Source of the DNA: Bifidobacterium panos
Lineage (GTDB): Bacteria > Actinomycetota > Actinomycetes > Actinomycetales > Bifidobacteriaceae
Assembly: GCF_012932445.1 (NCBI RefSeq)
Contig: NZ_JAAIIJ010000006.1
Coordinates: 1 to 53,783, forward strand
Direction of reading: 5' to 3'
DNA: 53,783 nt
The first letter of the stretch is position 1, and each line of letters begins with the position of its first letter. Of this stretch, positions 17,939-27,358 are shown one piece after another. The notes beneath the pieces were generated by a model that was given only the letters and a program-made list of their open reading frames with translations, did no database searches and was not told where the DNA came from. Both the position numbers and the translations under genes were made by a program.

Positions 17939-19066
17939 ATGGCAGAAGTTGTTTTCGACCACGTCACTCGTATCTACCCGGGCAACGACAAGCCCTCTGT
18001 GGATGATCTGAATCTTAACATCAAGGATGGTGAGTTCCTTGTGCTCGTCGGCCCGTCTGGCTGCGGCAAGTCCACCACCCTGCGCATGCTTGCTGGCCTT
18101 GAGGAAGTGAACAAGGGCAGCATCCGCATCGGTGATAAGGATGTCACCACCATGCAGCCGAAGGATCGCGACATCGCCATGGTGTTCCAGAACTACGCGC
18201 TGTATCCGCACATGACCGTCGCCGACAACATGGGCTTCGCCCTGAAGATCGCCGGCACTCCGAAGGAAGAGATTCGCAAGCGCGTCGAGGAAGCCGCCAA
18301 GATTCTCGACCTGACGGAATACCTCGACCGCAAGCCGAAGGCTCTGTCCGGTGGTCAGCGTCAGCGTGTGGCCATGGGCCGCGCCATCGTGCGTAAGCCG
18401 AAGGTCTTCCTCATGGACGAGCCGCTGTCCAACTTGGACGCGAAGCTGCGTGTGCAGACCCGTACCCAGATTGCCGCTCTGCAGCGTCAGCTGGGCGTCA
18501 CCACCCTGTACGTGACCCACGACCAGACCGAGGCTCTGACGATGGGCGATCGCATCGCCGTCATCAAGCTGGGCATCCTGCAGCAGGTCGGCGCTCCGAC
18601 CGAGCTGTACGATCGTCCGGCCAACGTCTTTGTCGCTGGCTTCATCGGCTCCCCGTCGATGAACCTCAACACGCACCCGGTGGTCAACGGCAAGGCGAAG
18701 ATCGGTGAGGACACCATCGAACTGCCGACTGAGGCCGTCAAGAAGTTGACCGCTGAGGACAATAACCAGATTGTCGTCGGCTTCCGTCCGGAAGACGCCG
18801 ACCTCGCTCCCGCGAATGACCCGAACGCTTTCTCCCTGAAGGTCATCAACGTCGAGGATCTGGGTTCCGACGGCTACATCTACGGCAACATCATCACCGA
18901 TGGTTCCGCCGCCGAGACCGCTCAGGTCATGTCCGACCAGAACAAGCTCACCACGGTTCGTGTGAACCCGCGTGTGCTGCCGAAGGTCGGCGACACCGTC
19001 AAGATCAAGATCGATCCGTCCAAGATGCACCTGTTCGCTCCGTCGACCGAGCTGCGTCTGAACTGA
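17939..19066 (+). CDS. msmK: Multi-sugar ABC transporter ATP-binding protein (MsmK/UgpC family)
   Basis: A 375-residue ATPase of carbohydrate importers. Visible are Walker [10 protein letters not shown] (about 38-46), Q-loop [12 protein letters not shown], the ABC signature LSGGQRQR, Walker [13 protein letters not shown] and the switch His in YVTHDQTEA. The C-terminal regulatory OB-type domain (about 235-375) is the form found in MalK/MsmK. It stands alone with its own promoter and terminator, with no permease or binding protein beside it. Such orphan ATPases serve several importers; the transporter at 39.5-42.6 kb lacks an ATPase and is a likely client. The start has GAAAGGATT upstream. Confidence 0.93.
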   Translation: MAEVVFDHVTRIYPGNDKPSVDDLNLNIKDGEFLVLVGPSGCGKSTTLRMLAGLEEVNKGSIRIGDKDVTTMQPKDRDIAMVFQNYALYPHMTVADNMGFALKIAGTPKEEIRKRVEEAAKILDLTEYLDRKPKALSGGQRQRVAMGRAIVRKPKVFLMDEPLSNLDAKLRVQTRTQIAALQRQLGVTTLYVTHDQTEALTMGDRIAVIKLGILQQVGAPTELYDRPANVFVAGFIGSPSMNLNTHPVVNGKAKIGEDTIELPTEAVKKLTAEDNNQIVVGFRPEDADLAPANDPNAFSLKVINVEDLGSDGYIYGNIITDGSAAETAQVMSDQNKLTTVRVNPRVLPKVGDTVKIKIDPSKMHLFAPSTELRLN

Positions 19067-19189
19067 GTCGAGTGACCAACCGCCGGATTTTGGTTCGACG
19101 GGTGGCCGATACCATACTTGGCTGAACCGCAACAGGTTTGGTCAACCATTAAACGAGACGTTTTCTCTTCCTCTCTAGCCGTCTCGTTG

Positions 19190-19223
19190 AAGAAGCCCCG
19201 CTACGAAGCGGGGCTTCTTTTGT
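19190..19223 (+). terminator. Rho-independent terminator after the ABC ATPase
   Basis: A perfect 12-bp GC-rich stem (19190-19201 with 19208-19219), six-base loop and TTTTG tail. A second inverted repeat just upstream (AACGAGACG at 19152-19160 and CGTCTCGTT at 19180-19188) may strengthen it. Confidence 0.92.
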
Positions 19224-19283
19224 TTGCCATTCCCCCGCTCTTGGCTGAATCGGGTGGTGGCATGGTTAGAATTGGAGATCATG

Positions 19284-20699
19284 ATGCAAGCTTCCTCGAA
19301 TATATCGCAGTTGGACCCACGAGCGGCAAAGGCCACATCCGTCACCGCAGAGGATGAGCACGATAACTCCGTCGAACCGCAGGCTTTGACCATCACCGCC
19401 GCAAGTTCAAACCCGAAAATGTTCACGTTGCCCTGGCATCAGCCGCTCGCCACTTGGCCCAAAGATCTGCTGGCCAATCTGCCACGCGGCATATCGCGCC
19501 ACGTGGTGCGTTTCGTGCATGTGGGCGATGATGTCTATGCGATGAAGGAAATCACACGGCAGATGGCCGAGCGCGAATATGAGATTTTGCGCCGTGTGCA
19601 GAAACTCGAACTGCCCGCCGTCACGCCAATCGCCGTCGTCACCGGTCGCCATGACAGGAATGGCGATCCGCTGGAGGCGATTCTGGTCACCAAGCATCTG
19701 AAGTTCTCCCTGCCATATCGTGCCCTGTTCGCGCGCAACCTGCGCCCCGACACCGCGGAACGTCTGATTGACGCGTTGGCCGTGCTGATGGTTCGGCTGC
19801 ACTTGAGCGGATTTTATTGGGGTGATGTGTCGCTGTCGAACGTGCTGTTCCTGCGTGACGCCGATGCGTTCTCCGCGTGGCTGGTGGACGCCGAAACCGG
19901 CGATTTGCAGGTGAATCTCACCGAGGGCCAGCGCGAATACGATATCGATCTGGCGCGCACCAACATCATCGGCGAACTGATGGATCTCGCCTCCGGCCAA
20001 CTGTTGCCCGGCGAAGTGGACGAAATCGAAGTCGGCAACCGGCTGGTCGACCGCTACCATTCGCTGTGGAGTGCGCTGACCGACACCGACAAATTCAGAC
20101 CGGACGAGATGTGGAAGATCGAGAAGCGCGTCGACAAGCTCAACGAACTGGGCTTCGACGTGGACGAGCTGGAGATGAAGACCGCCGAGGACGGCAAGCG
20201 CGTGCTGGTGCGGCCGCGTGTGGTCGATGCCGGATATGCCTCGCGCAAGCTACTGCGTTTGACCGGCCTCGACGTGCAGGAGAATCAGGCGCGTCGCCTG
20301 TTGAACGATTTGGATGCCTATCGTGCCTCCACATGGCGTGAAGGCGAGGAATTGGAGATCGTCGCCACCGATTGGATGCGCGAGGTGTTCGAGCCGACGG
20401 TGCGCATGATTCCGCGCGAATACCGTTCGCAGATCGAACCGGCGCAGTTCTTCCACGAAGTGTTGACGCATCGCTGGTATTTAGCCGAGCAGGCCGGTCA
20501 CGATGTGCCGATGGCCGAGGCCGTCAAAAGCTACATCAGGAGCGTGCTGCCCAACTATAAGCTGGACAAGAAAGACATCGACGCACTGCTCGAAGAGGCC
20601 GATGCCGGCGTCATCGACGATGAATTCTCCTACAACGACCCCGACGACGACGGATACGATCCCGACGATGATCCCGATGCTGCAGTATGGAGCCACTGA
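19284..20699 (+). CDS. DUF4032 protein, kinase-like fold
   Basis: About 471 residues. The middle shows a degenerate protein-kinase-like pattern: VYAMKEITRQMAEREYEIL (Lys and Glu of the N-lobe), then GFYWGDVSLSNVLFL and AWLVDAETG, matching the HxD...N and DxE elements of small-molecule kinases. A conserved DUF4032 C-terminal region follows, ending in an Asp-rich tail (DPDDDGYDPDDDPDA). The substrate is unknown. I chose ATG 19284, six bases after GGAG; ATG 19281 is equally possible. Earlier in-frame codons fall in the preceding terminator. Confidence 0.8.
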   Translation: MQASSNISQLDPRAAKATSVTAEDEHDNSVEPQALTITAASSNPKMFTLPWHQPLATWPKDLLANLPRGISRHVVRFVHVGDDVYAMKEITRQMAEREYEILRRVQKLELPAVTPIAVVTGRHDRNGDPLEAILVTKHLKFSLPYRALFARNLRPDTAERLIDALAVLMVRLHLSGFYWGDVSLSNVLFLRDADAFSAWLVDAETGDLQVNLTEGQREYDIDLARTNIIGELMDLASGQLLPGEVDEIEVGNRLVDRYHSLWSALTDTDKFRPDEMWKIEKRVDKLNELGFDVDELEMKTAEDGKRVLVRPRVVDAGYASRKLLRLTGLDVQENQARRLLNDLDAYRASTWREGEELEIVATDWMREVFEPTVRMIPREYRSQIEPAQFFHEVLTHRWYLAEQAGHDVPMAEAVKSYIRSVLPNYKLDKKDIDALLEEADAGVIDDEFSYNDPDDDGYDPDDDPDAAVWSH

Positions 20700-20706
20700 C
20701 TGATTT

Positions 20707-21696
20707 TCAGCTTGCCGCCTTGCGGCGAACAGCAGCCACGGCATACAGGCTGATGCCAGCGGCGACCGAGGCATTGAGCGACTCGACCTGATTGGAAATC
20801 GGAATGCCCGCGATGGCATCGCACGCTTCGCGCACCAGACGGCTCAACCCCTTGCCTTCCGAGCCGAGCACCACCACCAGCGGATCGGTTTCAAACCCGG
20901 TTTCACCCACGATCGTGTCACCGCCGCCGTCGAGACCCACGGTGTAATAGCCGCGCTCCTTAAGACTTTCAATCGCCTTGGTGAGGTTCACAACGCGACA
21001 CACCGGCAAATGCGCCGCCGCACCGGCCGAGACCTTCCACGCCGCCGCCGTCACCGAGGCGGAACGCCGCTCGGGCAGAATCACGCCGTTCGCGCCGAAA
21101 GCCGCCGCCGAACGAATCACCGCACCCAGATTCTGCGGATCCGTCACACCATCCAGCGCAATGAACAGCGGACGTGCGGCGATGCGCGCGGCTTCGGAGT
21201 TGGCCGCCTCCATCGCACGCGCCTTCTTTTCGGCGCGATCCGCCAGCTCGGCCAGCGAGGAATACTGATAGGGTTGCACCTTCAGAATCACACCCTGATG
21301 ATTGCCGGATTTGGCGATGCGATCCATCTCCAGACGGTCGGCCTCCAGCATGTGCAAGCCGTTTAGCCCCGCGATTTTCACGATTTCGCGGGTGCGGTCG
21401 TCATGCTCAATGCGCGAAAGAATATACAGCGCGGACGAAGGCACGCCCACGCGCAACGCCTCAAGCACCGAATTGCGCCCGAACACCAAATCGGCGGTGT
21501 CGCCGGAAGCAAACTTGTCGGCGCGACGACGAGCCGCGAGCCGCGGGTCGGCCATCTTGCGCCGGTCGGCGGCTTTCTTGGCCGCGTATGCCTTGTGATA
21601 CACGCGATCTTCGGCCTTCGGCGTCGGCCCTTTGCCTCGAAGCGCGTTGCGATGTTTGCCACCCGACCCCTTGGTCGGCCCTTTCTTCATTGCCAT
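20707..21696 (-). CDS. rlmB: 23S rRNA 2'-O-methyltransferase, TrmH/RlmB (SpoU) family
   Basis: About 329 residues. The basic N-terminal tail (KKGPTKGSGGKHRNALRGKG) precedes the substrate-binding domain beginning DLVFGRNSVLEALR. The SPOUT catalytic domain carries motif 1 DGVTDPQNLGAVIRSAAAFG, motif 2 VVVLGSEGKGLSRLV and motif 3 IPISNQVESLNASVA, which form the knot that binds SAM. RlmB modifies G2251 of 23S rRNA; related TrmH proteins act at other sites, so the exact target is inferred. The ATG at 21696 is preferred; the frame is open to 21912 but would overlap the divergent ATPase gene. The stop lies seven bases from that of the convergent DUF4032 gene. Confidence 0.88.
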   Translation of the reverse strand: MAMKKGPTKGSGGKHRNALRGKGPTPKAEDRVYHKAYAAKKAADRRKMADPRLAARRRADKFASGDTADLVFGRNSVLEALRVGVPSSALYILSRIEHDDRTREIVKIAGLNGLHMLEADRLEMDRIAKSGNHQGVILKVQPYQYSSLAELADRAEKKARAMEAANSEAARIAARPLFIALDGVTDPQNLGAVIRSAAAFGANGVILPERRSASVTAAAWKVSAGAAAHLPVCRVVNLTKAIESLKERGYYTVGLDGGGDTIVGETGFETDPLVVVLGSEGKGLSRLVREACDAIAGIPISNQVESLNASVAAGISLYAVAAVRRKAAS

Positions 21697-21910
21697 ACGC
21701 CTCATTGTCCCAGCACCCCGCGCCAAACGCTGGTCACTTGACCGACGTGCTGCGTGAAATAACCACATACCATGGCGCGGTGTGGGAAGCGGTGTGTGGG
21801 ATAATGGCAGAACATGCGCCGAGGCGTTCGCCCCGGCGTCCACAACCGCGCAGCCCTGCAGCAAACGCAAGGAGGGTTGACTACTCCGCGGCGCTCTCAA
21901 GGAGATCACC

Positions 21911-24892
21911 ATGGTTGGTCAGAGCAATGATCAATCCTCTCGCATCGAATCGATGCAATCCAACGAACATCCACAAGCCCCCTCCCCCTATTCGCTTGAC
22001 GCCGACCCTTCACTGACCGACGCCCAAGACGTCGCACAGGCGCTCGATGTGAACCCAAGCACGGGCTTAAGCGCTTCCGAAGCGGCACGTCGGCTTGAAC
22101 GCTTCGGCCCCAATGAACTCGCCAGCGCGCCACCGGTGCCGAAATGGAAGAAGTTCCTCGCACAGTTCAAGGACCCGCTGGTTTATCTACTGCTCGCCGC
22201 CACGGTGATTTCGGTAATCGCCTGGGTCGTCGAACGCATGAACGCCGAGCCTGGCGCGGCCGGCGGGGAAGCGCTGCCGTTCGATGCCATCGTCATCGTG
22301 CTCATCCTCATCGTCAACGCCGTGCTCGGCTACATTCAGGAAGCCAAAGCCGAACAGGCCGTCGAGGCGCTCGCCCAAATGACTGCGCCGCAAACCAATG
22401 TGTTGCGAGACGGGGTGATCAGCCATATCAACACCACCGACGTGGTGCCGGGTGACGTGATCGTGCTCGGCGAAGGCGATTCCGTCTCGGCGGACGCGCG
22501 CTTGTTTGCCGCCGCGTCCCTGCGCGTGGCCGAAGCGAGCCTGACCGGCGAAAGCGTCGCCGTGGGCAAAAAACCGGACACGCTGGCCGAAGCGAAGGCG
22601 CTTGGCGACCGCGCCAACATGGTGTTCAACGGCACCTCCATCACCCAAGGCACCGGTCGCGCCATCGTCACCGGCACCGGCATGAACACCCAGGTCGGCA
22701 AAATCGCCGACCTGCTTTCCGCTGCGGATGGTGAGAAAACCCCGCTGCAAAAGGAGATGGATTACGTCTCCAAAGTGCTGGGTTTGGCCGTGTGCGCCAT
22801 CGCCTTGGTGGTGCTGGCCGCGCTCGCCATTATGGAAGGTTTCGGCGATGTGCACGACGTCATCGAGTCGCTGCTGCTGGCTGTGTCGCTGGCCGTCGCC
22901 GCGGTGCCGGAAGGACTGGCCGCGATTCTCACCGTGGTGCTCGCGCTCGGGGTGCAACGCATGGCCGCGCACCATGCCATCGTCAAGAAGTTGCATTCGG
23001 TGGAGACGTTGGGCTCCGCTTCGGTGATTTGTTCGGATAAAACCGGCACGTTGACGCGCAACGAGATGACCGTCGAGCGCGTGGTCACGCCGAGCGGCGA
23101 AGTGCAGATCACCGGCACCGGCTATGCGCCCGAGGGGCGTATGGCTATGGTTGGCGGCGATGATAATTCCGCAGTCGCGCAGGGCTTGAAAACGGAGGTG
23201 TTGGCCACGCTTGGTGCGGGTGTGCTGGCCAATGACGGTGAGTTGCGTGAAAGCGATGGATCCTGGCAAGCCGTCGGCGACCCCACCGAAGTGTCGCTTA
23301 TCGTGGCCGCGCGCAAGGTGAAAGCCGATCGCAGAATGGCGAATTTCCAACGCGTGGCGGAGATTCCGTTCACCTCGGAACGCAAGCGCATGTCGGTGAT
23401 CGCCAAAGACAGCGCCGATGCCGGCAAGCTGACGGTGTTCGCCAAAGGTGCGCCCGACGTGCTGCTCGGCTATTGCACGCGCGTTGCCGTCGCCGGTGCC
23501 GTCCGCCCGTTGACCGAAGGCGACCGTCAGACGATTCTCGCGAGTGTGGAGCGGCTTTCCGGCGAAGCCTACCGCACGCTCGGCCAGGCGTATCGTCCGC
23601 TGGAAACGAACTCGCTGGCCGAAGTGCCGGGCATCCTCACCAATGCCGCGGGGCAGATCGCGGATATCGCCGAACAAAGCGATGCAATCGAAACCGACAT
23701 GATCTGGGCCGGCATGGTCGGCATCATCGATCCGCCGCGCGTCGAGGTGCGTGATTCGGTGGCCGAGGCGCACCGCGCCGGCATTCGCACGGTGATGATC
23801 ACCGGCGACCACCCGCTCACCGCCGCGCGCATTGCAAGCGACTTGGGCATCATCGGCAAAGACGGCACGGCGCTCACCGGCGATCAGCTTGACCAGCTCG
23901 CCGGCGATCAAGCGGCTTTCGACCGCGCCACCGCCACGACATCCGTGTTCGCGCGCGTCGCCCCCGAGCACAAGCTCAACATCGTCGAATCCCTGCAACG
24001 CCAAGGCAACATCGTGGCCATGACCGGCGACGGCGTCAACGACGCCCCGGCCGTCAAAACCGCGGACATCGGCGTGGCCATGGGCATCACCGGCACCGAA
24101 GTCACCAAGCAAAGCGCCACGATGATCCTCGCGGACGACAACTTCTCCACCATCGTCGCCGCCGTGCGCGAAGGCCGCGTGATCTTCGACAATATCCGCA
24201 AGTTCCTGCGCTATCTGCTCAGCTCCAATGTGGGCGAAGTGTTCACCGTGTTCTTCGGCGTGGTGTTGGCCGGCTGGCTCGGCATCACCCAACCAGGCGT
24301 CAGCGGCGTCACCGTGCCGTTGCTCGCCACCCAGCTGCTGTGGATCAACCTGCTCACCGACGCGGCACCCGCGCTCGCCATGGGCGTCGACCCGCAAACC
24401 GAGGACGTGATGCGCCGCTCCCCGCGCAAAACCAACGAGCGCGTGATTGACGCCGCCATGTGGGGCGATATCCTTTTCATCGGCTTCGTCATGGCAGCCG
24501 TCACGCTCATCGGCATGGATATGCACTTAAGCGGCGGCCTGTTCACCGACCGCTCCATCGGCGCACTCGGCCACGAGGCGCAGATGGTCGAGGCGCGCAC
24601 CATGGGCTTCACCATCCTCGTATTCGCGCAGTTGTTCAACGCGCTCGCCTCGCGCAGCCACTTGCAGTCGGCATTCATCGGGCTGTTCTCGAACCGATGG
24701 TTGTGGGGCGCAATCGGGCTGTCCGTGGTGTTGCAACTGGTGGTGATCTACGTGCCGTTCCTCAACACGGCGTTCGGCACCACACCGCTGTCGCCCATGG
24801 CGTGGCTGGAGTGCGTCGGCCTGGCCGCTTTCGTGCTCGTCGCCTCCGAACTGCGCAAATGCGTTCTGCGGGCGATGGCTGCACGCCGCTAG
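21911..24892 (+). CDS. P-type cation-transporting ATPase (P2, calcium-pump type)
   Basis: A 993-residue membrane pump. The N-terminal cation-ATPase domain (LERFGPNELASAPP) is followed by the actuator motif LTGESVAVG, the PEGL motif of P2 pumps in AAVPEGLAA, the phosphorylated Asp in CSDKTGTLTRNEMT, and the hinge MTGDGVNDAPAVKTADIG. About ten membrane segments are visible, with the C-terminal cation ATPase region after residue 780. The PEGL motif and overall plan match SERCA/PMCA-like calcium pumps, but the transported ion cannot be proven from these motifs. The start has AAGGAGATCACC. It is divergent from rlmB. Confidence 0.93.
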   Translation: MVGQSNDQSSRIESMQSNEHPQAPSPYSLDADPSLTDAQDVAQALDVNPSTGLSASEAARRLERFGPNELASAPPVPKWKKFLAQFKDPLVYLLLAATVISVIAWVVERMNAEPGAAGGEALPFDAIVIVLILIVNAVLGYIQEAKAEQAVEALAQMTAPQTNVLRDGVISHINTTDVVPGDVIVLGEGDSVSADARLFAAASLRVAEASLTGESVAVGKKPDTLAEAKALGDRANMVFNGTSITQGTGRAIVTGTGMNTQVGKIADLLSAADGEKTPLQKEMDYVSKVLGLAVCAIALVVLAALAIMEGFGDVHDVIESLLLAVSLAVAAVPEGLAAILTVVLALGVQRMAAHHAIVKKLHSVETLGSASVICSDKTGTLTRNEMTVERVVTPSGEVQITGTGYAPEGRMAMVGGDDNSAVAQGLKTEVLATLGAGVLANDGELRESDGSWQAVGDPTEVSLIVAARKVKADRRMANFQRVAEIPFTSERKRMSVIAKDSADAGKLTVFAKGAPDVLLGYCTRVAVAGAVRPLTEGDRQTILASVERLSGEAYRTLGQAYRPLETNSLAEVPGILTNAAGQIADIAEQSDAIETDMIWAGMVGIIDPPRVEVRDSVAEAHRAGIRTVMITGDHPLTAARIASDLGIIGKDGTALTGDQLDQLAGDQAAFDRATATTSVFARVAPEHKLNIVESLQRQGNIVAMTGDGVNDAPAVKTADIGVAMGITGTEVTKQSATMILADDNFSTIVAAVREGRVIFDNIRKFLRYLLSSNVGEVFTVFFGVVLAGWLGITQPGVSGVTVPLLATQLLWINLLTDAAPALAMGVDPQTEDVMRRSPRKTNERVIDAAMWGDILFIGFVMAAVTLIGMDMHLSGGLFTDRSIGALGHEAQMVEARTMGFTILVFAQLFNALASRSHLQSAFIGLFSNRWLWGAIGLSVVLQLVVIYVPFLNTAFGTTPLSPMAWLECVGLAAFVLVASELRKCVLRAMAARR

Positions 24893-24908
24893 GCCTGGCC
24901 TACACAAG

Positions 24909-24951
24909 CAAGCGGCTCACAACCTGTTAAGTCGAGGTCGTGAGCCGCTTG
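24909..24951. terminator. Bidirectional terminator between convergent genes
   Basis: A perfect 12-bp stem (24909-24920 with 24940-24951) around a 19-base loop lies between the P-type ATPase stop (24892) and the minus-strand stop at 24970. It can serve both. Confidence 0.75.
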
Positions 24952-24969
24952 TTCGTATCGAACAGTGTG

Positions 24970-26229
24970 TCAGCTGTTGTTTTTATTCGTGGTGCTGTTC
25001 TTGTTCGTCGTACTGCTGGAGTCGCTGTTCCCGCTGCTGTTGCTACCGCTGTTGCTGCTGTTACTGTCTTTGCTGTTGCTATTGCTGTTGCTGTTCCCGC
25101 TGCTGTTACTGTTGCTATTATTGCTATTGCTATCCTTGTTCGTCGTACTCTTACCGGACGTGTCTCCCGCGGTCTTATCGGCATCAGCCTGCTGTTTGGT
25201 GCTGATTGAGGCGTTCACGTCCGACACCGCTTTTTGCAGTTGCGACTTGGCGTTGTTCACATCCGCCTGCGACGGGCTCGACTGACCGGCCACGTTATTC
25301 GCGTTGCTGATCGCGCTTTGCAGCGTATTGCGCGTGCTCTCGTCGGCCACCTTGCCCGCCGAATCATTCAGCGTTTTCTGCGCTTCGCTGATCGCGGAGG
25401 TGAGCTCGCTCTTCAGCGCGTCGGCGCTTTTCGTGCTCTTGCTCTTGTTCACTGCCTCAAGCGCCTGCTCGATGGTGTTCTTCTGTTCATTGGCCTCTTT
25501 GGTGGCATCCTTGAACTTCGAGGTGTTCGTGTTGAGTTCGTCCGCAGTCTTGTCCGCCACGCAAACGGCATCGGTGGTGATGGAATCCGCGTCGCTGATG
25601 GCCTTATTGAGATTGGTCAGCGTATTCGCGTCCTTAACATCGCCGGCGGCCGGGGTGTTCTGCTTCGCCTGAGTCGCCGAGGCCTTCAGTTCCTTGATGG
25701 CCTTCTTATATGACGATTGCGCGCTCGTGCAGGAAGCATAGGCGGCTTTGTCGCTGTTGGCACCGAAGAACTTCACCACGCCGATGGCGATTGCAATCAC
25801 CGCGATCACGGCCACTACAATCGCGACGATCTTCCATTTCGCCGGCTTCTTCTTGCCGGTCTGCCCGTTATTGCCGTCGTTTTCCTGCGGCCGGATTGCA
25901 GGCGGCATGGTCACTGGACGCGCCGTGGTCCCCGCCGTCGCGCGCGTCGGCTCCGGCCGGAACACCTGCGTCGGCTGGGCATTCTGAGCGGCACCAAACG
26001 CCTGATTCGGCTGGAATGCCTGTGTTGCTTCAGTATTCTGAGCCGCGCCGAACGCTTGTGTCGGCTGGAACGCCTGGGTTTGCTGGAATGCTTGTGTCGG
26101 CTGGAACGCCTGTGTCGGCTGGGAGTCGGACGCGGCATTGCCCGCCGGATTGATCGCGGCAGTCGGCTGCTCATCCTCATTGTGGTTGTTTTGGAAATCG
26201 AAATGGAATTCGCCCGTCGAATCGCTCAT
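24970..26229 (-). CDS. Single-pass membrane protein with TQAF repeats and a coiled extracellular region
   Basis: A 419-residue protein I cannot assign to a named family. Residues about 35-90 hold eight near-repeats of QPTQAF (variants QQTQAF, EATQAF, QPNQAF, QPTQVF). A Lys-rich stop (TGKKKPAKWK) and one membrane helix (IVAIVVAVIAVIAIAIGVV, about 132-150) follow. Residues about 160-335 are helical, Ala/Lys/Ser-rich and probably coiled. The last 80 residues are almost only Ser, Asn, Thr, Gly and Lys. The repeats should be cytoplasmic and the long region outside. Threonine-Gln repeats of this sort could be sites for a Ser/Thr kinase and FHA reader; that is inference. Confidence 0.8.
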   Translation of the reverse strand: MSDSTGEFHFDFQNNHNEDEQPTAAINPAGNAASDSQPTQAFQPTQAFQQTQAFQPTQAFGAAQNTEATQAFQPNQAFGAAQNAQPTQVFRPEPTRATAGTTARPVTMPPAIRPQENDGNNGQTGKKKPAKWKIVAIVVAVIAVIAIAIGVVKFFGANSDKAAYASCTSAQSSYKKAIKELKASATQAKQNTPAAGDVKDANTLTNLNKAISDADSITTDAVCVADKTADELNTNTSKFKDATKEANEQKNTIEQALEAVNKSKSTKSADALKSELTSAISEAQKTLNDSAGKVADESTRNTLQSAISNANNVAGQSSPSQADVNNAKSQLQKAVSDVNASISTKQQADADKTAGDTSGKSTTNKDSNSNNSNSNSSGNSNSNSNSKDSNSSNSGSNSSGNSDSSSTTNKNSTTNKNNS

Positions 26230-26288
26230 GTCAGCTCTCCTTATTCGTTCTGTTTATATTGTTGCTTATTGTCACCAGCCAGCCTCGT

Positions 26289-26306
26289 CCTCCCACTAAC
26301 GGGAGG
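26289..26306 (-). terminator. Hairpin between dcd and the TQAF-repeat gene
   Basis: CCTCCC (26289-26294) and GGGAGG (26301-26306) pair around six bases in the 136-base gap downstream of dcd. It lacks a U-tract. A GCGCG inverted pair follows at 26311-26329. It may attenuate read-through into the next minus-strand gene. Confidence 0.35.
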
Positions 26307-26365
26307 TGCCGCGCGAAACCCTTGCGCGCCCAATCCCCCTCGGCCGGCGATACGTCGATTGTCTG

Positions 26366-26947
26366 TCAGTCGGTAATCTGCGCGCGATAGAAATGCTCGT
26401 AGGAACGGCTCGGCGTCGGCCCGCGCTGGCCTTGATAATGCGAGCCGGTGCCCGCCGAACCATAGGGGTGCTCGGCCGGCGAGCTGAGCCGGAAAAAGCA
26501 CATCTGGCCGATCTTCATGCCCGGCCACAACTTCACCGGCAACGTCGACACGTTGGAAAGCTCCAGCGTGATGTGCCCTTCAAAACCCGGGTCGATGAAG
26601 CCGGCCGTGGAGTGGGTGAGAATGCCCAACCGCCCCAACGAGCTCTTGCCCTCCAAGCGCGCGGCCACGCTCGCGTCGAGCTTGACATATTCCCAAGTGG
26701 AACCGAGCGCGAACTCGCCCGGGTGCAAAATCCACGGTTCATCCGTCTTCACCTCGAATTGCTCGGTGAGCGCGCCCTGGTTTTCCGCAGGGTCGACATA
26801 GGTGTAGGCGTGGTTGTTGAACAGACGGAAAAAATGGTCGAGCCGCACGTCGATCGAAGCAGGCTGAACCATTTCAGGCGTCCAAGGGTCAAGTGAAATA
26901 TGCCCTTCGTCATGTGCGGCCAGAATGTCATGATCGGATAGCAGCAT
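26366..26947 (-). CDS. dcd: dCTP deaminase
   Basis: A 193-residue enzyme that converts dCTP toward dUMP for thymidylate synthesis. The trimer-forming nucleotide-binding core [20 protein letters not shown] and the catalytic Glu region [13 protein letters not shown] are intact. The C-terminal lid ends [11 protein letters not shown]. Actinobacterial members with this [11 protein letters not shown] motif are usually dUMP-forming (bifunctional) forms, so that activity is likely. The ATG at 26947 follows GAGGAG at five bases. Confidence 0.95.
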   Translation of the reverse strand: MLLSDHDILAAHDEGHISLDPWTPEMVQPASIDVRLDHFFRLFNNHAYTYVDPAENQGALTEQFEVKTDEPWILHPGEFALGSTWEYVKLDASVAARLEGKSSLGRLGILTHSTAGFIDPGFEGHITLELSNVSTLPVKLWPGMKIGQMCFFRLSSPAEHPYGSAGTGSHYQGQRGPTPSRSYEHFYRAQITD

Positions 26948-27158
26948 ACAAGCTCCTCACACGCGCAAACGATATTGTGGTTAAACGATACTTCCGTCAA
27001 GTCTAGTGCCCGCACCCAACGAACACGATTTTCAGGAAGTTATCAGATAAACCCAGCGTTAAACACAGAATCACATGGTTATCTAGTAATTGTCAGCAGC
27101 AGCCGACGGGAGCGCAAGTTCCGATAATTGAACCATTCTTCTTCTCTCCTTTCTCTGG

Positions 27159-27189
27159 CCCCGGTGGTTCGCCACCGGGGTTTTCTTTT
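27159..27189 (+). terminator. Strong orphan terminator
   Basis: A 9-bp GC stem (27159-27167 with 27172-27180), a TTCG loop and TTTTCTTTT form a textbook plus-strand terminator. No plus-strand gene lies upstream: the next gene on that side is dcd, divergent, starting at 26947. It may end a small RNA made from about 26990-27190. Confidence 0.85.
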
Positions 27190-27237
27190 GTAACGTCGGT
27201 CAGCGTTGGTCAGCGCCGCTCGCTCTGCTTTCTTCAG

Positions 27238-27271
27238 TTACAAAAAACGTTGATATCAACACTTTTTGTAA
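27238..27271. promoter_or_regulatory. 34-bp palindrome, copy a
   Basis: A 34-bp near-perfect inverted repeat: TTACAAAAA outer arm, AC, the central palindrome GTTGATATCAAC, AC, then TTTTTGTAA. Related copies are at 27314-27347 and 30056-30089. It lies upstream of the probable -35 of the AAA-DUF4143 gene at 27359. Confidence 0.85.
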
Positions 27272-27303
27272 GTGAAGTAAGAATAAACGGCTTCAACGCA
27301 AGC

Positions 27304-27309
27304 TATACT
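27304..27309 (+). promoter_or_regulatory. -10 element of AAA-DUF4143 gene 1
   Basis: TATACT lies between the two 34-bp palindromes (27238-27271 and 27314-27347). A -35 is not obvious, which would suit regulated transcription. Confidence 0.5.
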
Positions 27310-27313
27310 TGAG

Positions 27314-27347
27314 TTGCAAAATATGTAAATATCAACACTTTTTGCAA
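27314..27347. promoter_or_regulatory. 34-bp palindrome, copy b
   Basis: TTGCAAAA at one end and TTTTTGCAA at the other, with ATATCAACAC in the right half; the left half of the centre is diverged. It covers the expected transcript start and reaches the ribosome binding site (CAAGGAG) of the gene at 27359. A protein bound here would block both transcription and translation. Confidence 0.8.
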
Positions 27348-27358
27348 GGAGCCGCTTC

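Noticed and set aside
24965..25285. Leucine-only hydrophobic frame antisense to the TQAF-repeat gene
   Set aside because: It is the complement of the Ser/Asn-rich tail of the real gene and has no start signals.
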